A stretch of DNA of 64,000 nt from Phymorhynchus buccinoides. Taxonomy: Eukaryota > Mollusca > Gastropoda > Neogastropoda > Raphitomidae. This document shows positions 47,046 to 58,083 of the stretch, piece after piece (the stretch's first letter is position 1; each line of letters starts with the position of its first letter). The notes under the pieces were generated by a model, which did not search any database, was not told where the DNA came from, and was given only the letters and a program-made list of their open reading frames with translations. A program made the position numbers and the translations under genes. Location: contig CM065699.1 in assembly GCA_017654935.2 (NCBI GenBank), positions 245,514-309,513 on the forward strand. Direction: 5' to 3'.

Positions 47046-47880
47046 TCAGGCTGGCTCTCATGTTCACAGGCTTTATATCTTTTAGGCCAGTTTCTAGAAA
47101 CATCAGATTGCTCTATTCACCCTCTGATAGGTATCAGGCTGGCTCTCGTGTTAACAAAGTGTTATTGACAGGCTTTATAACTTTCAGTCTAGAAACATCA
47201 GATTGCTATCAGGCTGGCTCTCGTGTTAACAAAGTGTTATTGACAGGCTTTATAACTTTCAGTCTAGAAACATCAGATTGCTCTGTTCACTCTCTGATAG
47301 GTATCAGGCTGGCTCTCGTGTTAACAAAGTGTTATTGACAGGCTTTATAACTTTCAGTCTAGGAACATCAGATTGCTTTCTTCACCCTCTGATAGGTATC
47401 AGGCTGGCTCTTGTGTTAACACAGTGTTATTGACAGGCTTTATAACTTTCAGGCCAAAGTTTATAGAAACATCAGATTGCTTTCTTCACCCTCTGATATG
47501 TATCAGGCTGGCTCTCGTGTTAACAAAGTGTTATTGACAGGCTTTATAACTTTCAGTCTAGAAACATCAGATTGCTTTCTTCACCCTCTGATATGTATCA
47601 GGCTGGCTCTCGTGTTAACAAAGTGTTATTGACAGGCTTTATAACTTTCAGGCCAAAGTTTATAGAAACATCAGATTGCTTTCTTCACCCTCTGATATGT
47701 ATCAGGCTGGCTCTCGTGTTAACAAAGTGTTATTGACAGGCTTTATAACTTTCAGTCTAGAAACATCAGTTTGCTTTCTTCACCCTCTGATATGTATCAG
47801 GCTGGCTCTCGTGTTCACAGGCTTTAGATCTTTTAGGCCACAGTTTCTAGAAACATCAGATTGCTCTATTCACTCTCTAA
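47046..47880. repeat. ~95-bp tandem repeat, about 9 copies
   Basis: Unit GTATCAGGCTGGCTCTCGTG, TTAACAAAGTGTTATTGACA, GGCTTTATAACTTTCAGTC, GAAACATCAGATTGC. One type has GGCCAAAGTTTATAG in place of GTCTAG. The first and last copies carry a shorter GTTCACAGGCTTTA form. Confidence 0.95.
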
Positions 47881-47881
47881 A

Positions 47882-48030
47882 AGTCGGAGTGTGGCTGTCC
47901 ACGTGGCGGGGTAATCATAAACAGTCACACACGTAATGTTCTCATCCCTAGCTGATGCACTTGTACATAGTGTTCAAGTGCTTCCGCTGTTGGGACGATC
48001 CCTGGGGTCTTTTAGCCAGGGTAAGACAAC
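47882..48030 (+). mobile_element. Dispersed ~150-bp repeat, copy 1
   Basis: GTCGGAGTGTGGCTGTCCAC ... CTCATCCCTAGCTG ... TTAGCCAGGGTAAGACAAC. An inverted copy is at 57738-57893. The GGAGTGTGGCTG start followed by GCGGGGTAA and CACACACGTAA matches a SINE pattern I associate with gastropods; naming it would need a library search. Confidence 0.6.
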
Positions 48031-48870
48031 AACATATAGTACAATGCAGTGAAATGCTGTACAATGATACAGTATAATGATAATCCTCTGAATGTTCTAA
48101 ACAGTTTCTCCTGAGGAGGGCGGCATGCATTTCACAGGAATACAGGCGATCATAATTATAGTACAAAGCAGTGAAATGCTGTACAATGTTACAGTATAAT
48201 GATAATCCTCTGAATGTTCTGAACAGTTTCTCCTGAGGAGGGCAGCATGAATCAGGTATACAGGCGATCATAATTATAGTACAAAGCAGTGAAATGCTGT
48301 ACAATGTTACAGTATAATGATGATCCTCTGAATGTTCTGAACAGTTTCTCCTGAGGAGGGCAGCATGAATCAGGTATACAGGCGATCATAATACAAAGCA
48401 GTGAAATGCTGTACAATGTTACAGTATAATGATAATCCTCTGAATGTTCTGAACAGTTTCTCCTGAGGAGGGCAGCATGAATCAGGTATACAGGCGATCA
48501 TAATTATAGTACAAAGCAGTGAAATGCTGTACAATGTTACAGTATAATGATGATCCTCTGAATGTTCTGAACAGTTTCTCCTGAGGAGGGCAGCATGAAT
48601 CAGGAATACAGGCGATCATAATTATAGTACAAAGCAGTGAAATGCTGTACAATGTTACAGTATAATGATAATCCTCTGAATGTTCTGAACAGTTTCTCTT
48701 GAGGAGGGCAGCATGAATCAGGAATACAGGCGATCATAATTATAGTACAAAGCAGTGAAATGCTGTACAATGTTACAGTATAATGATAATCCTCTGAATG
48801 TTCTAAACAGTTTCTCCTGAGGAGGGCAGCATGAATCAGGTATACAGATGATCATAATTACAGTACAATC
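48031..48870. repeat. 118-bp tandem repeat, 7 copies
   Basis: Unit GTACAAAGCAGTGAAATGCT, GTACAATGTTACAGTATAAT, GATAATCCTCTGAATG, CTCCTGAGGAGGGCAGCATG. CTCCTGAGGAG is a perfect 11-bp inverted motif in nearly every copy. Confidence 0.96.
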
Positions 48871-48966
48871 TAACACAGTGTAGTAAATAATTCTCTGAAA
48901 AGTCGTATACGCAGAAATTCATGCGCACAGCCCATCCGCAAACAAAGTAAATGAGAGTACAAAATG

Positions 48967-49073
48967 TGCAGAGGGGTTTCTGCGTGCAAGTGCAGAGGGG
49001 TTTCTGCATGCGTGCAAGTGCAGAGGGGTTTCTGCATGCGTGCAAGTGCAGAGGGGTTTCTGCATGTAAGTGC
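48967..49073. repeat. 24-28-bp tandem repeat, 4 copies
   Basis: GTGCAGAGGGGTTTCTGCAT GCGTGCAA. Each unit contains the hairpin TGCAGAGGGGTTTCTGCA. Confidence 0.93.
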
Positions 49074-49499
49074 ACACTCCAGATTTCTTACTTCCAGATT
49101 GGTTTACAAAACAGAATTTGTGCCTAAATGTGCTCACAGCCAAACATCATTATTATCAACACAACTAGTTCAGTGAATACACTGGACAGAAATAAAGTTA
49201 AATAAGCTGCGGTTCTTAACCTCTAGGCAAATTGATTAAGAAAACAAATAAACAAACAGATCAACACAACAACAAAACAGATGGAAAAAATTGAGCTGCC
49301 AAATAATTTCCAGTCAAATGACAGCAACATTATCATTATTATTATCATTATATTAATATTATGCTTAGAAAATAAAATGTAGTCTTTGTATAATACTAAC
49401 AAAATGCAGAAAATGCAGTTTTGAGATAGAATGCAATTTTGATAAAGAAAAACAACAGCGCAATCACAGTGTAATCTTGATTATGGATATATATATATA
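49074..49499. other. Unique AT-rich region
   Basis: Unique DNA with an ATT-rich stretch (49328-49365). No gene was recognised. Confidence 0.45.
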
Positions 49500-49940
49500 G
49501 TATGAAAGAAAAATCTCAGTGAATAGCTGAGCTCCGTACCCCTACTCTGAAGGACTGAAAAGTTAGTGCATTTGAAATGCAGAATAGTTTGCTTTGATAA
49601 AACTTTTCTGTGTCCAATGTCTGTATTTGTGAACCTCAGAAACAAAACCAGTTAACGTTAACTTTGAGCAATGTACGTGTTCAAAATGAAAAAAAAAAAA
49701 AAAAAAAAAAATAAAAAAAAAAATATATATAAATTGTGCTGATTTACTTTTTCTCCCAATGGGGGAGGGACAGTACCTTATGCAAAGACAGCTGTTTCGA
49801 CCTAGTAAATCAGAGTAAATCAGCACAATTTTTGTTTTGTTTTTTTGAACACGGAACATTACTCAAAGTTAACGTTAACTGGTTTTGTTTCTGAGGTTCA
49901 CAAATACAGACATTGGACACAGAAAAGCTTTATCAAAGCA

Positions 49941-49945
<5 letters not shown>
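49500..49945. mobile_element. Dispersed repeat copy 3, folded back on itself
   Basis: 49560-49802 matches the 34510 family (GTGCTGATTTACTTTTTCTC, GACAGCTGTTTCG). From about 49806 the sequence turns round: 49806-49945 is the reverse complement of about 49580-49750 (GAGGTTCACAAATACAGACA against TGTCTGTATTTGTGAACCTC; AGTTAACGTTAACTGG on both arms). This makes a large hairpin with an A-rich stretch (49689-49730) on one arm. Confidence 0.7.
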
Positions 49946-49999
<54 letters not shown>

Positions 50000-50410
50000 A
50001 ATGGAGATTGAAAAAAGAAAAACCAAACACAAGAGATTTTCCCAATATTTCGATGTTTAATTACATCTTCCTCGGGGGACACTTTTCTTAAAATGAGCCG
50101 TGTAGTGAACAACAATGATTAAAACTCACTCACATAATCATTTTGATTTCATTCCCCACGCAGTGCCCTTAATCCCACATCCCTGCCCTACATTTTTAAC
50201 GGGTTAACTCCACTCACCCGTAACCTATTTCTTATCGCTAACCTCTCTCTCTCTATATATATATATATAGTTTGCTTTGATATATAGTTTGCTTTGATAT
50301 ATATATATATATAGTAGAGTTTTGATACAAGGAAATGTACAAGATTCAATTTTGAAATAAAGAAATTTCAGTTTTGACAATGACAAAATTGCCGTATGAT
50401 ATGAATCTTA
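49946..50410. other. (AT)n microsatellite and unique sequence
   Basis: (AT)n at 49945-49995, then unique DNA including a dispersed-repeat-like piece (CCCAATATTTCGATG ... TCTTCCTCGGGGG) and short TATA runs at 50255-50312 with a duplicated TTTGCTTTGATATATA. Confidence 0.5.
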
Positions 50411-52497
50411 TGACTGAATGAACAATGTGCAGTTTTGACATTATAAGACAATGTATAGACTAAGAGGATGAACAATGTGCAGTTTTGACATTATAAGACA
50501 ATGTATAGACTAAGAGGATGAACAATGTGCAGTTTTGACATTATAAGACAATGTACAGACTAAGAGGATGAACAATGTGCAGTTTTGACATAATGACAAT
50601 GCATAGGCTAAGAGGATGAACAATGTGCAGTTTTGACATTATGACAATGTACAGGCTAAGAGGATGAACAATGCGCAGTTTTGACATTGTATGACAATGT
50701 ACAGGCTAAGAGAATGAACAATGCGCAGTTTTGACATTGTATGACAATGTACAGGCTAAGAGGATGAACAATGTGCAGTTTTGACAATAAGACAATGTAC
50801 AGGCTAAGAGAATGAACAATGCGCAGTTTTGACATTATGACAATGTACAGGCTAAGAGGATGAACAATGTGCAGTTTTGACATTATAAGACAATGTACAG
50901 ACTAAGAGGATGAACAATGTGCAGTTTTGACATAATGACAATGCATAGGCTAAGAGGATGAACAATGTGCAGTTTTGACATTATAAGACAATGTACAGAC
51001 TAAGAGGATGAACAATGTACAGTTTTGACATTATGACAATGTACAGGCTAAGAGGATGAACAATGACGTCAATGTGCAGTTTTGACATTATGACAATGTA
51101 CAGGCTAAGAGGATGAACAATGACGTCAATGTGCAGTTTTGACATCATATGACAATGTACAGGCTAAGAGGATGAACAATGTGCAGTTTTGACATTATAA
51201 GACAATGTACAGACTAAGAGGATGAACAATGTGCAGTTTTGACATTATAAGACAATGTACAGACTAAGAGGATGAACAATGTGCAGTTTTGACATTATAA
51301 GACAATGTACAGGCTAAGAGGATGAACAATGTGCAGTTTTGACATTATAAGACAATGTACAGACTAAGAGGATGAACAATGTGCAAGAGGATGAACAATG
51401 TGCAGTTTTGACATTATAAAAGACAATGTACAGACTAAGAGGATGAACAATGTGCAGTTTTGACATTATATGACAATGTACAGGCTAAGAAGATGAACAA
51501 TGCGCAGTTTTGACATTATAAGACAATGTACAGGCTAAGAGGATGAACAATGTGCAAGAGGATGAACAATGTGCAGTTTTGACATTATGACAATGTACAG
51601 ACTAAGAGGATGAACAATGTGCAGTTTTGACATTATGACAATGTACAGGCTAAGACGATGAACAATGTGCAGTTTTGACATTATAAAAGACAATGTACAG
51701 ACTAAGAGGATGAACAATGTACAGTTTTGACATTATGACAATGTACAGACTAAGAGGATGAACAATGTGCAGTTTTGACATTATGACAATGTACAGACTA
51801 AGAGGATGAACAATGTGCAGTTTTGACATTATGACAATGTACAGACTAAGAGGATGAACAATGTGCAGTTTTGACATTATGAGACAATGTACAGACTAAG
51901 AGAATGAACAATGTGCAGTTTTGACATTATGACAATGTACAGACTAAGAGGATGAACAATGTGCAAGAGGATGAACAATGTGCAGTTTTGACATTATGAG
52001 ACAATGTACAGACTAAGAGAATGAACAATGTGCAGTTTTGACATTATGACAATGTACAGACTAAGAGGATGAACAATGTGCAAGAGGATGAACAATGTGC
52101 AGTTTTGACATTATAAGACAATGTACAGACTAACAGAATGAACAATGTGCAGTTTTGACATTATGACAATGTACAGACTAAGAGGATGAACAATGTGCAG
52201 TTTTGAGTTTTGACATTATGACAATGTACAGGCTGAGAGGATGAACAATGTGCAGTTTTGAGTTTTGACATTATGACAATGTACAGGCTGAGAGGATGAA
52301 CAATGTGCAGTTTTGAGTTTTGACATTATGACAATGTACAGGCTAAGAGAATGAACAATGTGCAGTTTTGACATTATGACAATGTACAGACTAAGAGGAT
52401 GAACAATGTGCAGTTTTGACATTATGACAATGTACAGACTAAGAGGATGAACAATGTGCAGTTTTAACATTATGAGACGATGTACAGGCTAAGAGAA
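50411..52497. repeat. 48-bp minisatellite (about 42 units)
   Basis: Unit GATGAACAATGTGCAGTTTT, GACATTATGACAATGTACAG, ACTAAGAG. Variants include TTATAAGAC, ACGTCAATG insertions, AAGAGGATGAACAATGTGC half-unit duplications (51385, 51555, 51965, 52082) and TTTTGAGTTTTGAC doublings (52200-52320). Confidence 0.97.
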
Positions 52498-52499
52498 TT

Positions 52500-52835
52500 A
52501 ACCTCCCCGTGGGGATACCAGGGGGTCTTTCGTAAAAATAGTTCCCCCACCTTCTAGAAGTTCTGTGCTTGTAACTTTCTCTAACCTGCCACTCTCTTTG
52601 ACTCTGCCCTTTCCTTTTGCTTTCTGTCATGTACTATCTTTCTGACTTATTGGCCCATTCTCCTGCCTTTAAAAAAAAAAAGTCTTCCAAATAATTTTTC
52701 TTCTTTGAGCTCCTCAGAAATTGGAATGTGTCGGCTGTACGCAGCGGGGAGACCAGTGAAAACTGAAAAGGGGACGACTACGTACTTTACCCATTATGGC
52801 CTGGGAACACAGAAGAAGAAGAAGAAGAGAATTAA
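52500..52835 (+). mobile_element. Retroposon fragment with (GAA)n tail
   Basis: Unique-looking sequence ends in TTATGGCCTGGGAACACAG followed by AAGAAGAAGAAGAAGAG (52812-52829), a common layout for 3' ends of molluscan non-LTR elements. No coding part was seen; classification is tentative. Confidence 0.4.
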
Positions 52836-52849
52836 ACTGTTTTGACATT

Positions 52850-53094
52850 GTGATAAGCGTAGTTCCTTCTCAGAGTCAATCAAAACTACAAGGAACAGAA
52901 AAAGGAAAGGAAAGAAAACATAGTTGGGAAATTTACCAGCTGTGAACACAACTCAAGGGGTGACACCAACAGCCCCCAGACTTCTGACCCAGTGTGGGTT
53001 GACGAAGGCCAGCAGTAAGCTGGCAGAAAATTTCCCAAGTATGTTTTGTTTCCTTTCCTTTTGATTGAGTCTGAGAAGGAACTACGCTTACCAC
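52850..53094. mobile_element. Foldback MITE, 245 bp
   Basis: The termini GTGATAAGCGTAGTTCC (52850) and, in reverse complement, GTGGTAAGCGTAGTTCC (ending 53094) start inverted arms of about 75-90 bp: TTCTCAGAGTCAATCAAAA against TTTTGATTGAGTCTGAGAA, GGAAAGGAAA against TTTCCTTTCC, TTGGGAAATTT against AAATTTCCCAA. The left arm has an ~18-bp insertion. No clear target duplication and no coding sequence. Confidence 0.78.
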
Positions 53095-53134
53095 GAACAC
53101 ACCAGAGTCGGAAAGTGTATTTACTCAAATGCTT

Positions 53135-54575
53135 TGACATTATAAGAGAATGAACAAACTGTTTTGATGAAAGAGAATGAACAGATTAAGGTAATGAACA
53201 AACTGTTTTAATGAAAGAGAATGAACAGATTAAGGTAATGAACAAACTGTTTTGATGAAAGAGAATGAACAGATTAAGGTAATGAACAAACTGTTTTAAT
53301 GAAAGAGAATGAACAGATTAAGGTAATGAACAAACTGTTTTGATGAAAGAGAGAATGAACAAACTGTTTTAATGAAAGAGAATGAACAAACTGTTTTGAT
53401 GAAAGAGAATGAACAAACTGTTTTAATGAAAGAGAATTAACAAACTGTTTTAATGAAAGAGAATGAACAAACTGTTTTGATGAAAGAGAATGAACAGATT
53501 AAGGTAATGAACAAACTGTTTTGATGAAAGAGAGAATGAACAAACTGTTTTGATGAAAGAGAATGAACAAACTGTTTTGATGAAAGAGAGAATGAACAAA
53601 CTGTTTTATTGAAAGAGAATGAACAAACTGTTTTGATGAAAGAGAATGAACAAACTGTTTTATTGAAAGAGAATGAACAAACTGTTTTATTGAAAGAGAA
53701 TGAACAAACTGTTTTGATGAAAGAGAATGAACAGATTAAGGTAATGAACAAACTGTTTTAATGAAAGAGAATGAACAAACTGTTTTGATGAAAGAGAATG
53801 AACAGATTAAGGTAATGAACAAACTGTTTTAATGAAAGAGAATGAACAAACTGTTTTGATGAAAGAGAATGAACAGATTAAGGTAATGAACAAACTGTTT
53901 TAATGAAAGAGAATGAACAAACTGTTTTAATGAAAGAGAATGAACAAACTGTTTTAATGAAAGAGAATGAACAAACTGTTTTGATGAAAGAGAATGAACA
54001 GATTAAGGTAATGAACAAACTGTTTTGATGAAAGAGAATGAACAGATTAAGGTAATGAACAAACTGTTTTATTGAAAGAGAATGAACAAACTGTTTTATT
54101 GAAAGAGAATGAACAGATTAAGGTAATGAACAAACTGTTTTGATGAAAGAGAATGAACAAACTGTTTTGATGAAAGAGAGAATGAACAAACTGTTTTGAT
54201 GAAAGAGAATGAACAGATTAAGGTAATGAACAAACTGTTTTAATGAAAGAGAATGAACAAACTGTTTTGATGAAAGAGAATGAACAGATTAAGGTAATGA
54301 ACAAACTGTTTTAATGAAAGAGAATGAACAAACTGTTTTGATGAAAGAGAATGAACAAACTGTTTTAATGAAAGAGAATTAACAAACTGTTTTAATGAAA
54401 GAGAATGAACAAACTGTTTTGATGAAAGAGAATGAACACACTGTTTTGATGAAAGAGAATGAACACACTGTTTTGATGAAAGAGAATGAACAAACTGTTT
54501 TGATGAAAGAGAATGAACAGATTAAGATAATGAACAAACTGTTTTGATGAAAGAGAATGAACAGACTGATTTAAA
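53135..54575. repeat. 27-bp / 17-bp composite minisatellite (about 55 units)
   Basis: The 27-bp unit ACAAACTGTTTTGATGAAAG AGAATGA and the 17-bp unit ACAGATTAAGGTAATGA alternate irregularly, with GATG/AATG/ATTG variants and an extra GA in some copies. Confidence 0.97.
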
Positions 54576-55671
54576 TTACAAGGGCATCGCCGGGCGGCAG
54601 ATATGTCCTTTGCCGGCTACGCCCTGTACATGCCACACCCTGTACCTCCCTTCCCCCTCACATCTTCAGTCCCCGTCCTCCTTGTGACCTTTGGGTGATG
54701 CACCTACACACCCTTGACTGGGTGCAAATCGTTTTCGGGATGCACACCCTTAATTGGTGGGTGCAGACCCTTAACACTAAGACATGTCTGCCACTCGGCG
54801 ACATTTAAACCCCACGTGGCACATTTTCTGCTAGGTTGTCTTTTACATTTAGTATTAGACCCCCTCCTGTACCGGGATGTACACCCTTAACTCGGAGATA
54901 TGTCTGCCGCTTGGCAACATGAAAATCCCACGTGGCATAATTTGTACTGTAATGTCTTCTACACTTCTTTTTACACCTCCCCACAAAATTTGGAGTGATT
55001 CTATACAGTATTTCACGAGATATAGGAGGGTGAAGAAAAACGGAAACATGTCTGCCACTCGGCGACATTGCATATGAGGGATAATTTATGTACGAATGTG
55101 TTATACTCTTAGTGTCACATCCTCACACAAAATTGGAAGGGATTCTGTCTTCTAGTTCACGAGATACAGCTTGAACAAGAAATATATAACGCAAAGAAGG
55201 AAATTTCGGTTTTCAAGGTCACACTTAAAGGTCAAGGTCAGCATGGCGATAATTTATGCTCAGTTGTTTTCTACTCTAGGTTATACAGTACCACGCCCAA
55301 TCTGAAGCGCTTCTGGCAAGTACAAATGTGGAAAATATGGCTTAAAACCCAATTTGTAGACCCCTACCACTTTCAAGGCCTACCGATCTCCCGGACCTTG
55401 ACCTTGACCTGTATGCCATCATCAGAACGGGCATAAGCCAAATTACCTACATGCCAAATTTGAAGACTCTAAGAGTAGACCAACGGTGTGGAAGTTATGG
55501 CCCCTTGAGTTTCGGTTTTCAAGGTCGTACACCAAGGTCAAGGTCAGGATGGCGAAACGTTTTGTGCGGATGCCTTCCTCTCATGGTGACACATCACCAC
55601 ACAAAATTTGAATGATTCGGTCAAGCGGTTCGGGAGATATCCTTGGGACACAGGAACCCCCGCCAAAAACA
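54576..55671. repeat. Degenerate dispersed repeat cluster
   Basis: At least three diverged units with ATGTCTGCC(A/G)CT(C/T)GGC(G/A)ACAT (54785, 54901, 55049) and CACGTGGCA (54815, 54930). These are followed by units with CACAAAATTTG(G/A)A plus a GAGATAT end (54975, 55130, 55600) and CAAGGTCAAGGTCA blocks (55230, 55530; inverted at 55397). This type of old, low-copy-identity repeat is common in marine invertebrate genomes. No gene. Confidence 0.55.
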
Positions 55672-55805
55672 ACAAAGAAACATACACGAACGAAAATAGA
55701 CTCCTTTGCGATCATAGATCGGCAAAGGACAACAAACAAACAAAGAAACATACACGAACGAAAATAGACTCCTTTGCGATTGTAGATCGGCAAAGGACAA
55801 TAAGA
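55672..55805. repeat. 69-bp direct duplication
   Basis: GAAACATACACGAACGAAAA and TAGACTCCTTTGCGAT occur twice 69 bp apart. Each copy contains the hairpin CCTTTGCGATC ... GATCGGCAAAGG around a 3-base loop. Confidence 0.9.
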
Positions 55806-55954
55806 ACATGAACAGACAGCACAGTAGCTTTGATGTCAGGGAATCAATATAGCTGAAGAAACTGTTGAACAACATCGGAAAACAATAACAAAAGTCAGAA
55901 TGTGTAACTTCAAATTAGATCTAAAGATGTAGCAGTAATTAAGTCAGCTATCCA

Positions 55955-56107
55955 GGGCCTGTATTCACGTTGAGATAGCATGAGACTTAGCATGATGCTA
56001 ACTTAGAAGCTCTTCCAACGTCCTATAGGATTTAATAGGACTTTTGGAAGAGCTTCTAAGTTAGCATGATGCTAAGTCTCATGCTATCTCAACGTGAATA
56101 CAGGCCC
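55955..56107. mobile_element. Near-perfect 153-bp palindrome, MITE-like
   Basis: The arms start GGGCCTGTATTCACGTTGAG and end with its complement CTCAACGTGAATACAGGCCC. Over roughly 62 bp each they match with almost no mismatch (GATAGCATGAGACTTAGCAT ... ATGCTAAGTCTCATGCTATC), leaving a centre of about 25 bp (CAACGTCCTATAGGATTTAA). There is no coding capacity. The size and perfect arms fit a young non-autonomous DNA element. Confidence 0.85.
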
Positions 56108-56412
56108 AGGCAATTAATAGAACAAAATCAGAAAACAGTAACAGAAGACCACATGTCATGTTTTAACATCAATCCACGTCATTGTGCATTCCATTATCAT
56201 GATTCATTGATTGTGATCCATTGCCTGTGTGATCAGGAACACACACAAACGCGCATGCACGCACACACAAACATGCATGCACACACACACACGTACACAC
56301 ACACATGTTACATGCCAGGCAGTCATGCCCAACTATTACTTCTTGCCAACAGGAGAGGGTACTGCTACTTTGAAGAAATGGGCTGGAATGTTTTATGGTA
56401 AAGAAAACTTAT
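56108..56412. other. Unique sequence with CA tract
   Basis: CA/GCA-rich stretch at 56238-56312. The rest is unique and no gene was recognised. Confidence 0.45.
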
Positions 56413-56600
56413 AATAATAATAATAATAATAATAATGGGAATTTATATAGCGCTCTTTCTCACATGAGCTCAGTGCGCTTTACATTGATAACAAGAACAT
56501 TAAAGGCAAACAAATAATTAATCATTAGAAAGTAAAATAAGCACGATGCTTACACACAACGTTCTCTTACTTCCTTACTCACACACACACACAACTTGAG
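56413..56600 (-). mobile_element. LINE 3' tail, inverted copy of 6120-6290
   Basis: In reverse complement it reads through GAAGTAAGAGAACGTTG, CATCGTGCTTATTTTAC, TAAAGCGCACTGAGCTC and AGCGCTATATAAATTC to ATT repeats, almost the same as 6120-6290. The ATA/TAT tail is at 56413-56438. It is 5'-truncated and non-coding. Confidence 0.85.
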
Positions 56601-56634
56601 TTCATCCACACTCCATCAACAGGAGTTTGGGTCA

Positions 56635-57360
56635 TCTGGTCAAAAGGAGAGGTCTCTAAAGTGAATTAACCCCAAGGCTGTAGCACAGAGTCAGATATCA
56701 CCTTCTGGCCAAAAGGAGAGGTCTCTAAAGATGATTAACCCCAAGGCTGTAGCACAAAGAGCCAGATATAATCTGGCCAAAAGGAGAATTCACCCCAAGG
56801 CTGTAGCACAAAGAACCAGATATCACCTTCTGGCCAAAAGGAGAGGTCTCTAAAGATGATTAACCCCAAGACTGTAGCACAAAGAGCCAGATATAATCTG
56901 GCCAAAAGGAGAATTCACCCCAAGGCTGTAGCACAAAGAACCATATATCACCTTCTGGCCAAAAGGAGAGGTCTGTAAAGATGATTAACCCGAAGGCTGC
57001 ACCACAAAGAGCCAGATAACACCTTCTGGCCAAAAGGAGAATTAACCCAAAGGCTGCATCACAAAGAGCTAGATAACACCTTCTGGCCAAAAGGAGAATT
57101 AACCCCAAGGCTGCAGCACAGAGCCAGATAATGCCTTCTGGCCAAAAGGAGAGGTCTCTAAAGTGAATGAACCCCAAGGCTGTAGCACAAAGAGCCAGAT
57201 AACGCCTTCTGGCCAAAAGGAGAGGTCTCTAAAGTGAATGAACCCCAAGGCTGTAGCACAAAGAGCCAGATAACGCCTTCTGGCCAAAAGGAGAGGTCTC
57301 TAAAGTGAATGAACCCCAAGGCTGTAGCACAAAGAGCCAGATAACGCCTTTGGGGTCAAG
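56635..57360. repeat. 45-72-bp tandem repeat, about 11 copies
   Basis: Unit TTCTGGCCAAAAGGAGAGGT, CTCTAAAG(T/A)(G/T)GA(A/T)T, AACCCCAAGGCTGTAGCAC, AAAGAGCCAGATA. Shorter units lack the GAGGTCTCTAAAG segment. The last three full units are nearly identical. Confidence 0.95.
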
Positions 57361-57682
57361 TCACAGTCATTCACAAAAGAGTAAGCTGTAAACTGATTCT
57401 CCATCACTGTACAAAATCATCAACTGTACAGCTTTCACTTTGGTATTGGCCCTTATTTTAGGTTCATGTCTACTTCCAATAATTCAACTTTCATTCAATT
57501 TCATGGCAACATCCTACTCTATGATTTAAAACATTAGTCGTACATAACCTTAGTTCATACTGATTTTCCACTACAGCATAAAATAAAATTATCCTAATGT
57601 TTTCACTTTCACTGTGATGTTGGCCTTTAACTTTAGGCTAACGTCAGCCACTCATAACCATGTCATTTTTTTCCTCTGACCC
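57361..57682. other. Unique AT-rich sequence
   Basis: Unique DNA downstream of the minus-strand gene. No coding signal was recognised. Confidence 0.45.
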
Positions 57683-57737
57683 CACACTGACTTCAAGTGA
57701 TGGGTCGCAGTGATCACACTCAGCCTCTTGCCCATGT
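57683..57737 (-). pseudogene. Duplicate of the 3' end of the 58084-59847 gene
   Basis: ACCCCACACTGACT, GATGGGTCGCAGTGATCACA and CTCAGCCTCTTGCCCATG match 58072-58128. On the minus strand it therefore encodes the same end (MGKRLSVITATH) before diverging. It is about 390 bp downstream of the gene's own stop and is a short segmental duplicate with no independent start. Confidence 0.7.
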
Positions 57738-57893
57738 CGTTGTTATTGTCTTACCCTGGCTTAAAGACTCCATGGATCATCCAAAACTATGCTTGAACAC
57801 TATGGTACAAATCGCACCAGCCAGGGATGAGAACATTAAGTGTGTGACCGTTTTTGATTAACCCGCTACATGGGCAGCCACACTCCGACTTTG
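57738..57893 (-). mobile_element. Dispersed ~150-bp repeat, copy 2 (inverted)
   Basis: Reverse complement of 47882-48030: TTGTCTTACCCTGGCT at the left, CAGCCACACTCCGACTTT at the right, with CCAGGGATGAGAACATTA inside. More diverged in the middle than at the ends. Confidence 0.65.
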
Positions 57894-58058
57894 GAGGATT
57901 TTAGACTGATGATGTTATTCTAGGAGCTTGTCATGACAATCCTCACACAACCATGCAGAACATAACATTTTGATGTAGCCTTGGTTCTAACTTATGTTAA
58001 CTGGTCTGACACAGCCTCATGCCAAGGCGGCTCTTGCTCATGATTTCTATTCATTCAC

Positions 58059-58064
58059 TTTATT
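58059..58064 (-). terminator. Polyadenylation signal AATAAA
   Basis: TTTATT on the plus strand is AATAAA on the minus strand, 20 nt beyond the stop codon at 58084. Position and orientation fit the minus-strand gene, though so short a 3' UTR is unusual. Confidence 0.5.
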
Positions 58065-58083
58065 TACTAACACCCCACACTGA

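Noticed and set aside
48031..48870. Box C/D snoRNA-like signals (ATGATGA and CTGA) in the 118-bp array
   Set aside because: The C-like and D-like boxes are only a few bases apart and there is no terminal stem, so the unit cannot form a standard snoRNA.
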